Shown: positions 47,201-59,299 of the stretch, in pieces
How positions within the stretch are numbered: position 1 is the stretch's first letter
How the letters are laid out: every line of letters starts with the position of its first letter
Assembly: GCA_973895155.1 (NCBI GenBank)
Contig: OZ316893.1
Location: 20,646,001 to 20,710,000, forward strand
Direction: 5' to 3'
Origin: Marsupella aquatica
Taxonomy: Eukaryota; Marchantiophyta
Length of the DNA: 64,000 nt
Made by a program: the position numbers and the translations under genes
Notes under the pieces: generated by a model
Databases searched by the model: none
What the model saw: the letters and a program-made list of their open reading frames with translations, nothing else
Told to the model about the DNA's origin: nothing

Positions 47201-47282
47201 GGTTGACGATGCCACAATTGTTCCAGAATTGACGGCAGGGACTTCCGGAACCGAGGAAGGGGAAGCGGTCCATTTGGATTAG
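44221..47282 (+). CDS. ParB-like domain / beta-class DNA methyltransferase, one in-frame TGA
   Basis: Three exons keep frame: 44221-46050, 46141-46616 and 46721-47282 (955 codons). Residues ~1-160 are unrecognised. A Ser/Thr/Gly-rich linker follows. Then comes a ParB/sulfiredoxin-like domain (about 45090-45450) with PFVLLVDPKE and YLIGGNHSACAKADL. The C-terminal half is a DNA_methylase N4/N6 domain: DIPYGF (motif IV, canonical DPPY), VWVKDN, and DICLGSGTGTT (motif I) with AIEIDERQ. The IV-before-I order defines the beta class. The likely reaction is transfer of methyl from AdoMet to N6 of adenine or N4 of cytosine. The acidic C-tail is unlike bacterial enzymes. A TGA at 45472-45474 interrupts the frame right after DSKF; the same frame continues with QQMTTIQRVNYIH, as expected after a ParB domain, so a CGA-to-TGA change is likely. 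The gene is split by spliceosomal introns and so is adapted to a eukaryote. Confidence 0.75.
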
Positions 47283-47579
47283 ACTAGGTAAATAGAGGGA
47301 CTTGTAGCATTTGAAACCACTTGGGGTTAAGTTGGGTTATATTCTGTAAAACTTTGAGTTTGACTTAAACTCTGATGGATGAGTTTGATTTTGACTACTT
47401 TTATAAAGTGCATATTTCAAGGTTTATACAATTGTGAGAATATCATATAAGATATGCTTAGATTTTGGTGGTAAGATTCTCTTGAGTCTAGTTTGGAAAA
47501 TACATACCATTTTTTGGTGGTTTTTTGGTACACATTTTTGAATATCAGGAAGATTTTGAAAAGAGAAATAAGGCTTTGG

Positions 47580-47604
47580 ACTCATCCCTTAAGGCTTCTT
47601 GTTT
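47580..47604 (-). repeat. right inverted subterminal motif
   Basis: On the minus strand it reads AAACAAGAAGCCTTAA followed by GGGATGAGT, matching the left motif at 39989-40012. It lies about 300 bp after the methyltransferase stop codon. Confidence 0.6.
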
Positions 47605-47619
47605 CTTTGGACCCTTTTT

Positions 47620-49610
47620 TTTTACTAGCACTTTAAACAAAAGTGGAAAACAAACTATTCTGGAAAAGTGGCAAGAGTTGGTGTTTCTGTGATCACGTTC
47701 AACAAAATTAGTGTTAGTAACTAATTCTCACATAACACTAATTATGGTGTACAGAGTAGTAGTGAAAACTTTGAAGATGCACAGCATTTACAATGCTTGG
47801 CTAAGCCAATGTAGAGCCCATCTTTCAAGGAACAATATCTGTGCAAGCATGTGAAGGTGGTGCACTTGCAAAACTCATTCACTATTTATGCCACATACAA
47901 GCAATTTTGAGTCATTTTGAGATCAATTGTTTATGGACAATTGAAACTCATTGCAACGTTGGGGGACATTACGGTCCTTGTAAGCCACTACTCCAAGGAA
48001 ACAGGAAAAGACAAGTAAAGAGATATCAATCAGGAATAGATTTGATAATAAGACCCAGATTGGAGGGCTGAGATTTCCAAGTCATTTTGACCAAGTGCAT
48101 GGAATGACATGGCTGATAAAGCATGAGTTGACATAGGTGCTTGCTTGAATGGACCACGATGGTTGGTGTCATGTCGACTCTGATGGAACCAGTACTTCAA
48201 ACTCAAAAATAATGACCAAGGTACAAAGGAAAAGTGCTATTTGAGTAAACAGCATTAATTCAAAGTAGTCTATGCCAGTTCCAATAGTCCATCCAAGCAA
48301 ACTTTGTGATCTATTGGAGCTTCAATTTCGAATTTAAAGCTCTCATTTTCAAACTGATACCTTTCTATAACTAGTGGAAAATTTACAAACACTCAAAAAT
48401 TACGCTTTGCAGATATCTACAGGTTCTGTAATTTCCTACTTTGTGGATTTTTGATAAGTCCGTGGTTGAGTTGAATGGGTGAACCCATGGAAAAGCATAT
48501 TGAGTTAAAATAATCTTTAACTAGTATGATTAAGACTTTGAAAGGCTGTCAACCAAAGTAGAGTGAAAAGTTTTGGGGGCAGAAAAAAACGGATCAAAAG
48601 ATCTCATGTTAGTTTGCATGAAGTGGACAGTTGCTGTCCAAATCACGCACACCTACAGATAAGTAACCGGAATTGAACTCAGTCATCTTTGAAAACTTAG
48701 TTGACTAAATGACTAGTTAAATTTGAAATAATTTCTTATTGTGTTGCAACCCCGTCAATTATCAGTAGCTGATATTGTACATCAGTTGCTCACATCAATT
48801 GTTTGCATGTGTAACCTTCCTACTCAGTGAGGCAGCCAAGGGCTGCCAAGCAGAAAAGTCTTGAGAAGGTTAAGCCAAATGGATTTCCCCATAAATTTTC
48901 ACTCAACAAGGTTGAGCAAAAAAGTGACTCAGTGAGATCAGCTGGGTGTAAAGTAGTTTCCACTGGGGAGGCTGCCAAGACAAACAAGCCCATGCCAAAA
49001 TGGTGTAAGTTAGAGTTTGGGGAGGGTCCCCAGCTTCAGTGGTGTGGATGATTGGTATGGGTGATTAATAATTGATGGGTTAAGAGCCTCTGGTTTTGAA
49101 AAGAAACGAGTGAACTCACAAAAACCAATGAATCTTAATAATACATTGCAAACAGAAGCTAGAGTTGGGGTCTAGGCTGCTAGAGTAGGCTTCTAGAGTG
49201 CAACCTCTAGACCTTGAGCTCTATGGCCCCAGGGCCCCACCATATGAATGGAAAGAATCATGGATAGATTTACTGTCAAATGATGATAATGCAAAAAAAA
49301 TTGTCATCCTTTCTCTTGGGATTCAAAGAATGGGCATTGAGTCTTGTTTAGAGTAATGAAAAGGCAATGGAGAAATGTGACTTGGCAAGGGCTGCAACAT
49401 TCTGGGTTCCCAGAGACACATCTTTTCGAGAGGTTCCTCATTGGTCAGCACGGCTGGGAAATGCCTCCTGAGTGGGTCCTTCTGGATCACCTCAACGAAC
49501 TGAGCCATGTATCGTACCAGCATCAGGAAACTCAGGAATCAGAGTATGACGACTGGATTTGGCCCAATCCATGGAATTCAGTCCACTGTAGATGAGAGCA
49601 GAGATACAAC
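47620..49610. other. intergenic, no gene recognised
   Basis: Open frames at 48827-49051 (plus, Lys-rich) and 49323-49595 (both strands) have no domain I can name. The promoter of the gene starting at 49615 should lie at the right edge. Poly-A-like runs at 47620 and 49290 hint at old retroelement tails. Confidence 0.35.
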
Positions 49611-49614
49611 AGCT

Positions 49615-52600
49615 ATGGCTTCTTCAGCCGCAATGGCAAGTTTGAGCTACGCAACTCCGATTGCAATTGCTGGACGCATTTCTTCTTGTCACCCATCAGG
49701 AATCCCAGAGCCTCGCAAGCTGCTCCTCGCACTCCCACTCCCACTTCCGTCGTGTCCGATCATCAACCATCTGGGTGGCACCAACCGGGATCTTCTGCTG
49801 CCTGTTAGAAGAAGGATAATCGCTGCTGCACAGAGCAGTAGCAGCAATGCGCAAAGCCAGACTTCTGTGGATGCTGCAGGAGAAGACGAAGAAGAAGAAG
49901 AAGAGCGAACTAGACAGTGTCTGCAGGATCTGGCGGTACGATCAATTGCATCTGTTTTGTTCCCCATGTTGCAATATCAATCCCTGTTCTCGCCACGGAC
50001 AATGTTTCAAATTGTGGACAAAGTTCAACAGGGCAGTTCATGTGGTCAACCACTTGACAACTGTGCAATTCAAGAATTTTGCTCATTTAACGAAGAGATT
50101 GGACGTCACACTGTTCCCGCTAAGTTTCCGAAGGCTTGACAATGTCATGGAAAGGTTCTAAACAGATTTGGAACGACAAGAGTCCTCGTTGACAATTTGT
50201 CGCAGAATGCCTGTCATGTTAAATACATTTTTATTATCATCTGAACCTTTGATCGTCGGCATTCTGCTGAATCAATATCCACCGTGGATTTAGTTGACAC
50301 TCTTGGGACCAGATGTCAACATAATTAGAGAAATAGAGGTACCTGGCTACAGAATATAGAAAATTTACATTGGAAATGATGACTTCATCTTACAGCAATT
50401 TCCTGTGGTCTTCTGAATCCGGGTACACTGCATCTCCAATCCTGTACAATAACATTCAGATTCAGTTTCCTCGTGGAAACTATGGAGAGAAGATGAAAGT
50501 TTCTAATCCTCGAGCGTTATTTTTGGAAGTACAAATTACTGAAGTACATTCTCATAACGACGTGCGATTGCCAGAGTCCCAGCAACGATATGATACTTAT
50601 ACTGGGTTGCCCTTAGTTCTAGAATAGCATCGTTGAAATATTGCCTTTCCATAAATGATTGAATTGTCTTGATTCTGTGTTAGTGCAGGAGACTTTGATC
50701 CTACCCCCAGATTTTCTGTCGAAGCTCCCCGACGGTCTCAAAGTTGATGTGAGTAAAACACTAAGAGCAGAATTTGTTGCTGGTTTGCCATAGATTGGTT
50801 ATTAGGAATTGATGCATTAGTGCTTCAGATTGTTATAACCGGAATTTGTTCGTGGATGGCATGCGTGATCAAAGGGACATTCAATGATTAATATCCGCTT
50901 TGCATTTTCCTCACTGAGCTTCTTCCTCAGCAGTAGATAAGGTGGTGATGTAGTTTGTCGAGAATGAGTGCACCTGTTGTACAGGGCAATAATTTATGAC
51001 CCTTCTGTTATCATCAGGTGAACGATGCTGCATTTGCCCTGTCTAGTGGACCACTTAACCAAGAGGTTAGTGCCCTCAATCAGTACATCAGGAGCGACCT
51101 TGTTGGAACCTTCCAAGCAGACAGCTGTTTCGCTCGGTTGCTCAGTTTTTGTTAGTCTATGGTAGTAGCTTCCCTGCAAACGATTTTCTCTCCACTGTCA
51201 TTTTTTGTAGCATGCTTAGTGATCCGCTTCTCTATAAGTTCCTTGTAGTAGGTTTTGAGGGATTGATAGTAATGAAAGATCTGGGAAGGTGCTCAGTGTG
51301 GGGAGACAGTGGGAGCATTGGTGATGGGACTGTCAAGAGCTTTAGAGCAGGCAGACACACAAACCACAGCGACTCTGGCTGTGGAAGTGCCTTCTATACA
51401 AGAGAATTTACCGAGTGACTCTGCCTCAAATGTTGGTGAGTTGATTACCTGGAAATGTTGTTTCTTGTTGTCTTCTTTAGGGTCTCAGATCTTAATTTGG
51501 ATTCCGTTACATTTCACTGTGTTGTTTTTCTCTAGTTCCTTCCATTTTGTGGAGCATCATAGTTATGCCCCCAGGAGTGATGCGCACATACCCTGTTTAG
51601 TTTACGAGTGAGTGAAAGCGGATATTATGACTTTCTGTGGGTCGTACTAACGTGAGAGATTGAGTCAGAAATTTCCAAGAAATTATGGAAGGGGACAGCC
51701 GGTGACATTGGCTAGAGTGTATGTGCAGCTCTCGGAAAACGGCTGCAAGCTGCGGGAAGATTCTTGGCATCCACAGGTCAATATGGTAATGGAGAGCTTC
51801 TAAAGGTTGGTCAGCCATGACATCTTGAATCTCTGAATCTGCACAGTTGTGGAACGTATAACCACCTCTTCCGGCTCAAGTGCAGGTGGCAAACCTTATT
51901 ACTGTCCTCTGTCAGTCTTAAGGTTTGTCCATACCTATTCAGAGTGTAGGTTCAACTCTTTTGGCGATAGTTTGTGTGCCGGCTTTCGATTCTGAGGTTG
52001 TTACTAGTTTGTCAACTATCGTGGCCTGCCAAGTTTTCTGGAGTGCCGGATTTCTTTGGCTGCTTGTGTACTGAAACTCAGTGCTGATTTTCCCACTAGT
52101 TTGTCGAACAGTTTGATTTTTCCAGTTTCCTGTAGGTGCCTGTTTGCTTGCACTCGTCGGAGGCTGTTACAAGATAAACTCGTGGAAAAGCCTGATTGTT
52201 GCCTGCTGTGTAGTTGTCGAAGGCTTTGTTAGCTGCAGGGGAAGCACTCTCACTGAGCAATCCTAACCCGGCAGATACAGCTCCTCCAAAAGAAACTTCT
52301 CGGATGTTCAAGGTATTCCTACAGTCGCCGATGCCGATTCTTTGTGTCAAATTCGATTAAATTCAGTAAATACTAATTCTCCACTATAGAATCATGAATT
52401 TGGAAATACTTCCCCACATCCAGAAAATTTGCAACGTGCTTCCTCAACGAATTGTTGAAGCGCTCAGATAACTTTTGCATGTGAGGGTCACAATATTTCA
52501 TATTAAAATAATCGGGAAGTACAAGCTGAAGAAAAGGGCTTTTACAGAGTATTTGAGCTACCTGCACTCATAAACTTGGAATCTCATCGTGTTCGGAGGG

Positions 52601-53340
52601 AAATTGGGTTCCTCTCTTAGTCCAGTACCGTGAATTGTTCCGGACAATTGATTTTGAAGACACGTTCGAATCATTGTCTTGGCCATTTTGCAGTTCGGAG
52701 ATTTACAAGTGAAGCTAACAGCACAGAGGGCCTACGCGGGCGTGGCTATAGCATCTGTGTTCGGGTATTACCCTTGTATCTGACACATAACTTGGATGTA
52801 AAGACTAGGAGCTTGATGTGTGAAGTCAAGGCTCCGAATCAGATTCCCTTAAGCAAATTGGTTCAGGTTGATATTACATAACGTCTGTTTGCTAGCTGGC
52901 GAGATTAGTTGAAGAGAAAATAACTGCTGTGCGGGTCCAGTTCCTGATTATGCATTTCAGTTGACAGGGGTCACGAATGAAAAAAATCTGTATTGTTCTG
53001 GACCAGGATATTGTGTTGGAACTTCGCATCAGGACTGGCGAACACTTCAGTAGATCCATCACAATATGCCAATAACAGCGCTTTCAACGTTGCCTCGGTA
53101 ATTTGGTCCATCCTAGTGCCACCCCCTGCTTTTCCGTCTTTTAGAAAATTTCCACGTCTTCTTAATCGTATGTCAACAATAACATTCAGTAGGAAACTGA
53201 CAGCATTCCCTGTGTTCATGCTGCAGTCACTGAGAGGAGCATTTTTAGCTGGAGGCTATGCTTGCTCAGCTCTATCTGCCATGTCCATGGTAGGCCTTTT
53301 TGCTCTTGCATCTCAGCTGGGCCCAGAGGATCGTTCCTGA
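49615..53340 (+). CDS. probable plastid-targeted membrane protein, incomplete exon model
   Basis: The frame from ATG 49615 (MASSAAMASLSYATP) is Ser/Arg/Leu-rich, a typical chloroplast transit peptide, with an acidic run before a donor at 49936. Exon-like blocks that keep phase are 50689-50748 (ETLILPPDFLSKLPDGLKVD), 51018-51065 (VNDAAFALSSGPLNQE), 51297-51435 and perhaps 51536-51576 (PSILWSIIVMPPG). Later blocks are 52694-52764 (FGDLQVKLTAQRAYAGVAIA), about 53010-53097 and 53227-53340 (SLRGAFLAGG... to the TGA). The last two blocks give hydrophobic segments suggestive of two membrane helices, resembling cyanobacteria-derived plastid membrane proteins (possibly DUF3082). Joins between about 51576 and 53010 are unresolved, so internal exons or damage remain possible. 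Confidence 0.45.
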
Positions 53341-53704
53341 ACGAAATTTTATAACCTTTAAATGTACAGCAATTTCTGGTAGGCCAGTGCCTGAACATGA
53401 GGTGATTAACTCGGCACTGTCTTCCAGATAACCGCACATAGTAATGGCTCTAACATCCCCTCCTGGACACAACATGTCTCTGCTGAGTATAAAAAGACAC
53501 CATCCATGCCTGGTCGTAGAAGGCTTTGTCACTTCAAAGCATTCTATCTACTATTTGCAAAATTCAGCCCAGTGATGGCAAATCCAATTGTTTTGAGTGC
53601 TCTCTTGAATTCAAATACAGAAATGGTAACTTTCAAGAGATTTCGAACACTCTAGTCACTGGTTGTTGGTGTCCATTGTTGATCTAGACATGAATCAACA
53701 GGCA

Positions 53705-56700
53705 TCAGTCATCTTCAAGTGGACTGATAGTGTGTATTTCAACATCGTCCATGTCATTTGCCCGTACTGTATATTGGAAGGTCCACCCATTGCAAGCCCC
53801 AGCATGCTTTCCTTTGCGATTGACTGCAAACACAGCACCCACAAAGCTGGGATACTTTCGCTTTATACGCTCCATTGCATCCTTCGTCGCAGACTTTGGG
53901 CTTTCTCCCCGTCTCATACTCTCCACGACCTGATAGCTACTCACCCAACCACAAACCACCAGCAAAGAAAACATTAGGGATTGGTCGACGTCCTCAAAAT
54001 GCATATGGTTTACTGATTTTGAAAATGCATCATGTGATCAAATAATATCTCGGTGGCCAGCACAAAAAACAGGCACTTCCGTATATACACGACAAAGAGG
54101 AGAAGACCACAACCTAAGGGAACTTAAACTTGAAGAGCACTACACAGAGATAGACCAAGTTCCGTTTTGTTCCTCCACGACCAATTCAGCAAGAGAGAAA
54201 ATAAAGTCACGTTTTTTAAGAGGTCGATAAGCTACTTGGAAATTCAGGAAGCACGTCAACGAGATCGAAGTAACACTGAAATAAACTCAGCATTGTGATG
54301 AATACGCATTATGACCGCAGATGGTTGACCTTGCTCTGTACCAAATTCGTATAGGTTCCACGTATAAATTCAAAGTGAAGGGAGATTTGCACACAAATTT
54401 CAAATGTCATCAATCACTCAAAGAGTAATTGACACAAAACTTTGGGGACTGCCCTAATATACACCAGGATAAACTAATACCATGGTACGAATCGCATCAT
54501 GATGTCGCCATCACCAGTGGCGCCACAAGCACCAACATCATCATCAGCATAGGCAGACGCTCCTACAATCGGGCCGTCACCCACTCTGTATCACCAAGCA
54601 AGCCGTTACATATGTTGCTGTGGCGTATTCAAAGAAGAATAGTAAGCTCTTCGACCTCAGCATTGCTCCCTTAGCTCAGTGGCCCACAACAACCCTGACA
54701 AAGATGAATGAATTACAATATATTCAAAACGAATGTGCTGAAGACGATACCTGCCAGGAATTTTGTGTGATGCTCCGTTTGTTGATGTTCCAACCGCTAT
54801 CTTTCTTCCCTTGAATTAATTCAAAACAAGATGGAGAAAATGACAGTTAGACCAGCGCCAACTTGGCATCAGATATTGTAGATTTAAGTTCTGCTCCAAA
54901 TGAAGAATGGTTTCGGCTATCAAGAGTTCCCTGTTCAAAGTCGTAAAGGCCCTATTGTAAACTTCAAATGCACAGGAAAACAAGTCATTATTTCGCTCAG
55001 TTATAAACTTAATTCTCAATGTACCAAAATGAAATACAAGACTAATTTCGATGAGCAGTGCACTTGTATCTGAATCCTCTCATTCTTCTACTAGCCACGG
55101 ACAGTCAGTGAGACCTTACTCTGTCAATGACAGCCATGGATATTGTGTCATGGTTGGAAAATCCCAAGCCATCACGCGTTCTTGATTTCAAGGCTTCCCG
55201 ATTTGTATCACTGCAACCTTCTGGCGTGAATAGGAGACTTGCCTTGAATTGACTGTCAGGATCATCAGATTGGAGTCGGTATGGACCACAAGAAACTCTG
55301 GAATCAGGAATGACATTCTTCCTGAAATTGGGTTGACATTGCCAATCATGCCAAGTTGACCACTGGTGCAACGAATCATCCGTACTCAAATTGGATGGCC
55401 CGGGAATCCCTAGCGACAGTGCAAAGGCAGATGCCTGATCACCAACCAGAAACGAGTGTTCACTATGATCAAGAACAAGCTTGGCTGCTCTGATGGCATG
55501 TTTAACTGAACGCAATGCTCCAACAGCTCCAACATCCATGGTTGTCTGGCCATCCCTTTGCAATAACATCAAAGTAGCCAAATAATTGATTAAAACATTG
55601 GATCGACGAGTCTGTCTAGTGTGAATATTCAAAGCAATTCACTGAGTTGGACAAAGGACATACTTATGGTCGGTAGAAATTCAAAGGACATGCCAGTCAG
55701 CCTGAGAAAAACTTTACAATATATGCTTATCAATGGAAGAAGTCCTTCTCTGCGAACATCACGTTCAAGAGGGTCCCAAAGTTATGGAGTCCACTAAAAT
55801 GAAGTTGTGTTTGAAGTGTTTGTCACCACGAAGATAAATGCATGCTATGTACCGCCAGCCAAATAGCATGAATAGCATCAGAGTTCCATCATCTTTCCAG
55901 GAGGGAGAGATACACTTACACCATCCATGACCATTGCGTCCAGTGTTGTCTCCCCAGCTTCGTCAGGACTACCACCGTATCCAACTGCAACGGAGACCAA
56001 GGATTGCCGCAAAATGCTCAGTTCAGATTACACTTTACACCCTGCAGAAACAGGCTAAAATGTGAACAAGAGATAATCACAAAACTTCACTGACTAATTG
56101 CAAGGCCCGAGCCAATGTACGAGAAAGAGAAGAGGCCCCTACATTTACTTTCTCAACATATAAAGTTAAGAGACGGAAACTGTTTTGAGGCAAGAAATAC
56201 TTAAATAATGTCCTATCAATGCTGCGTAGAGACAGCCTAACAAGGCACGCTATACTGCAGCTCTAGCCTTGGGATTGAAACAAGGACACAGTTGGCCAGC
56301 GGCTTCATATGTGAGAAATGGGGAAAGCAATCACCACTATTTATGGGAATGACGGGAAGTCTCATCAGGTTCGAAGAACAAAGAATTGCACTGCAGTGCA
56401 GTGAATTATATAATTCTATGTAAAATAACCCACAACACTGCACCGAAAATATATGGTTGGATGTATTGCGGCTCATCATCCATCACGACCTAGAGCTGAA
56501 CAATGTATCTATTTACGCACCAGAAAGGTCACAACGAAGCTCTTCGCAGGTGCTGCACCCCTCCACGACAGCATCCACAGAGGATCCACCCTGGTCCACC
56601 ACCGTCCATGCCGCTCTTACTGCCTCCACAAATCCCCACGTACTTATCACTAAAGGAAATCGGCTGTCCCCATCCTCACCATCCCTTGCCTGCACTGCTG

Positions 56701-56818
56701 TTAGCTTCTGCACAGAATCGAATCTATGTGAAAACCTTCTCGTAACAGTGAGCTCCTTTGCATATGAAGATAAACGAGGGTCGACATAGAAGGTGGGCCT
56801 TGCTTCAATTGCTTTCAA
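53705..56818 (-). CDS. glycosylasparaginase (N4-(beta-N-acetylglucosaminyl)-L-asparaginase)
   Basis: This N-terminal-nucleophile hydrolase cleaves the GlcNAc-asparagine bond of glycoproteins in the vacuole or lysosome and self-cleaves to expose its catalytic threonine. Six exons join in phase: ~56818-56521, 55984-55920, 55545-55120, 54809-54751, 54585-54481 and 53936-53705. Diagnostic stretches are [36 protein letters not shown] and [10 protein letters not shown]. The nucleophile motif is [11 protein letters not shown], with Thr directly after HD. The substrate-binding [13 protein letters not shown] and [22 protein letters not shown] follow. All sites are intact. No ATG or signal peptide is visible at the beginning of the first exon (the frame is open through a TTG), so a further 5' exon with the secretion signal is expected upstream of 56818. 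Confidence 0.9.
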
Positions 56819-56832
56819 AACAAGAAAGATTT

Positions 56833-57031
56833 ATCTTATCACTCCTATTTCGTTGAAGGAAAATCAAAGGAAACAATCCCCATCGCCGACTTCACTGAAG
56901 GGACATGGATGTCGCTAGAGTCATCGTTGTCGCCATCTTATCACTCCTATTTCGTTGAAGGAAAATCAAAGGAAACAATCCCCATCGCCGACTTCACTGA
57001 AGGGACATGGATGTCGCTAGAGTCATCGTTG
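56833..57031. repeat. perfect tandem duplication, period 102 bp
   Basis: The stretch starting ATCTTATCACTCCTATTTCG at 56833 is repeated exactly from 56935 for 97 bp. It lies directly upstream of the first recognised glycosylasparaginase exon, where the missing 5' exon should be. Perfect identity means a recent event. Confidence 0.95.
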
Positions 57032-57039
57032 AAACCATT

Positions 57040-57550
57040 GCGACAAGAAAGAAAGGCCTCACCTCAGGAGGAGAGGAGCATTGATGAGAGGTCGAAGCCA
57101 ATGCCAAGAAATACAACACAATGATCATCCACTGCCAGAACGCCATCATTCTTCTCTCCACTTCTACAAATCACTCTCCTCCTGGCCTTCGCACCCCGAT
57201 TCGAGCTTCAGTATTTTCTCCCAGTTCAATATCCAATCAAGTACTACTGTATAGTGAGACCTTGGTGAGTGCAACCTTGATAAGTGAAATCGTGTGTTTT
57301 GTGTAGCACAAATGTTAACATGGTGTAACTTCCCTCGACACCTGAAACAGTTCAAAAACGTTTCGTGAATAAGACTGTAATTTGAACACGACAGCAATTC
57401 TCAATAAGTGCAAAACCTCATTAATAAGACTGCAATTACCAGTAAGCTCAAATAATAGTTAGAAACAGCTTTTAAGTAGTTTGTCACTAAAAATGTAGAG
57501 ATGTTCTAATTGATAATAGTGCCAAGGTTTTTTTTGGTATTTATGCAATT
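57040..57550. other. intergenic, nothing recognised
   Basis: A degenerate pair of the phrase AATAAGACTG...TTGAACACG is seen near 57365 and 57422. No gene is supported. The first part may be the promoter of the minus-strand glycosylasparaginase. Confidence 0.35.
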
Positions 57551-57556
57551 CCAGGT

Positions 57557-57905
57557 TGTTAGTATTTACTCTTAGGTCTAGAGTTGCGATTGTATCGTAG
57601 TTAAGGTTAACTTTAGTCGCAGACTTGATTAGATTAATCATGTTGTGCACACTCTATAACCAAGCGGTGTTTATTTGGAGAGTGGGAACTCAGGCTCATT
57701 GTTACGTAGCTAGTTGAGAGATAGAGAGAGTTGCCTTGCGTTGTGGATGCTTGGTATGGCCGGTCGGCCTAATGTGCAGTAAAGCTCATGTGTGTTCCCG
57801 TGGACGTAGCCTCATGTGGAGGTGAACCACGGATCTCTCTGTGTCGACTCTTGTGTGTTGGATGGTTCATGGGCTTGTCGTTGCGATTGTCGTCTATGCT
57901 CAACA
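57557..57905 (-). mobile_element. solo LTR with near-perfect TSD
   Basis: On the minus strand the element starts TGTTGAGCATAGACGAC and ends ACTAACA. The flanks are CAGGT (57552-57556) and CAAGT (57906-57910), a 5-bp duplication with one mismatch. It is the same family as 13589-14016 and 39476-39818, in the opposite orientation. Confidence 0.85.
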
Positions 57906-57909
57906 CAAG

Positions 57910-59280
57910 TTTCGTATATGGATGACAGGTTCTCCAACTGAGTCCAGGTTTCGTATATCGATGACAAGTTCTCCAAGGTAACTAGGGGAGCCATATACAG
58001 AAACCATGACATCTTTGTAAATACAATAAAAAACCGTGGCAATATTGTAAATTCAAACATGTTTAGTGACAATATACTTAAAAACTGTACTTAGAAATTG
58101 CAGTTACCAGGTATTGCAACCATTTGTAGTGCAATGTCCTTATACACCATTTTTCCAAGATGGTTAGGAGACAAGGGATCCTATTGGTGGGGGTTTGTTT
58201 GCTATAACAGATTTTCATGCTCTCCAAGCCTCCTTGGCTGTGTTTCCCAGTTGCATGTTTTGTCCATTGCTGCATATATACCCATGTTGTGGTGAGTGTT
58301 GTGGCATCCAGGTGGTGTTGGAGGATGCATACATCCACTTGGTTGAACAACTTGCTCCCCTTGCTCTCCTTAGCGTATCTGCTTAGCTAGCTTGTGAATT
58401 GTGGGATCTGGTCTCTGCCTTTTCTACCGGGCTCTTTGCCCCTCCCCTCTGTATCCGCATTAGACTGAGGGCATGTAGGTCTTGGGAGTTCTTTTTGTAG
58501 AGGGGGCCTTTGTTTTTATGTTTTGCATGGTGTATTATCTCAGAACGTTCTGCATATTGTCCAATTGGTGACTCTCACAGACATCCAGATTTAGTTAGTC
58601 AAGTATAAATTTTAGTAACTCTACATTTTGTGTGCAGCCCAGATGACACTATGACAATAATTGTCTTTCCCAATGATTTTTTAATTAGTTGAGTACTGCC
58701 AAAATCTTCCCATGGCAAAGATCTTGTCATCATGGGAGTCCCTAATAAACATTGAAGGACACAATGTGGTACAGCCAGGGGAGCCCACGAGAGGGGATAT
58801 AAACTAAGCTGAAGTGGAAGCAGACACATAGAATACCTTAGAGGCAGGCACCAAAGAGGGCAGCCTGTTTATTGGCAAAGGGCGAGCCAGGACTTGACCA
58901 TCTCACAAAGTCCTTTTGTATGGAATCCTTTAGCTAAAAAAAATACCCCTGGCAATATTTTGCCCCAAGTTATGCAAAGGCAGGACACAAATTACTGTAG
59001 AGACAATCAGGATCACACATGCCTTAGAGTAGCACAAAGGTGTAGACGGTTTCTGTAGGTTACAGATTTTACTTTGAAAATTTTAATAATCCTTAAATAT
59101 GCAATGTCAATTTTTCACAAGTTTGGTAGGGCATCTCTTGGCTTCATATTTGTGGATGATGGCTTTTGGCCACAAACAAATGGCCATAGTTTTTCATAGG
59201 GTTATGTAAATTTCCTTATCTTTCACTAGACCCTACATTGACTTTGGTCATGGCCTGTGACCAATCTTGATGGCAAAAAA
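57910..59280. other. intergenic, no gene recognised
   Basis: A ~46-bp tandem pair (TTTCGTATATGGATGACAGG and TTTCGTATATCGATGACAAG) lies at about 57910-57980. Overlapping frames at 58078-58386 on both strands have no family I recognise. The stretch at 58440-58530 resembles a retroelement tail. Confidence 0.35.
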
Positions 59281-59299
59281 TTATGTATTATGTTTGGTA

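Larger units (their letters stand above)
39861..47620. mobile_element. candidate two-gene transposon (DUF7869 plus ParB-methyltransferase)
   Basis: Inverted subterminal motifs sharing AACAAGAAGCCTTAA...GATGAGT lie at 39989-40012 and 47580-47604. Weaker similarity continues inward for about 20 bp, and a TTGCCACT motif lies outside both. Between them are only two genes, transcribed away from a shared ~0.9-kb centre: a DUF7869-type gene on the minus strand and a ParB-domain DNA methyltransferase on the plus strand. Exact termini and a target duplication are not resolved. The right end appears to carry ~45 bp extra between the shared motifs. Element status is inferred from the ends, the gene types and the lack of host genes inside. 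Confidence 0.55.

Noticed and set aside
53216-53532. Minus-strand frame overlapping the last exon of the plastid gene
   Set aside because: The plus-strand exon has splice sites and hydrophobic segments consistent with a real protein; the minus frame is its shadow.
57557-57905. Pairing with 39476-39818 as the two LTRs of one retrotransposon
   Set aside because: They are in opposite orientation, each has its own target duplication, and host genes lie between them.
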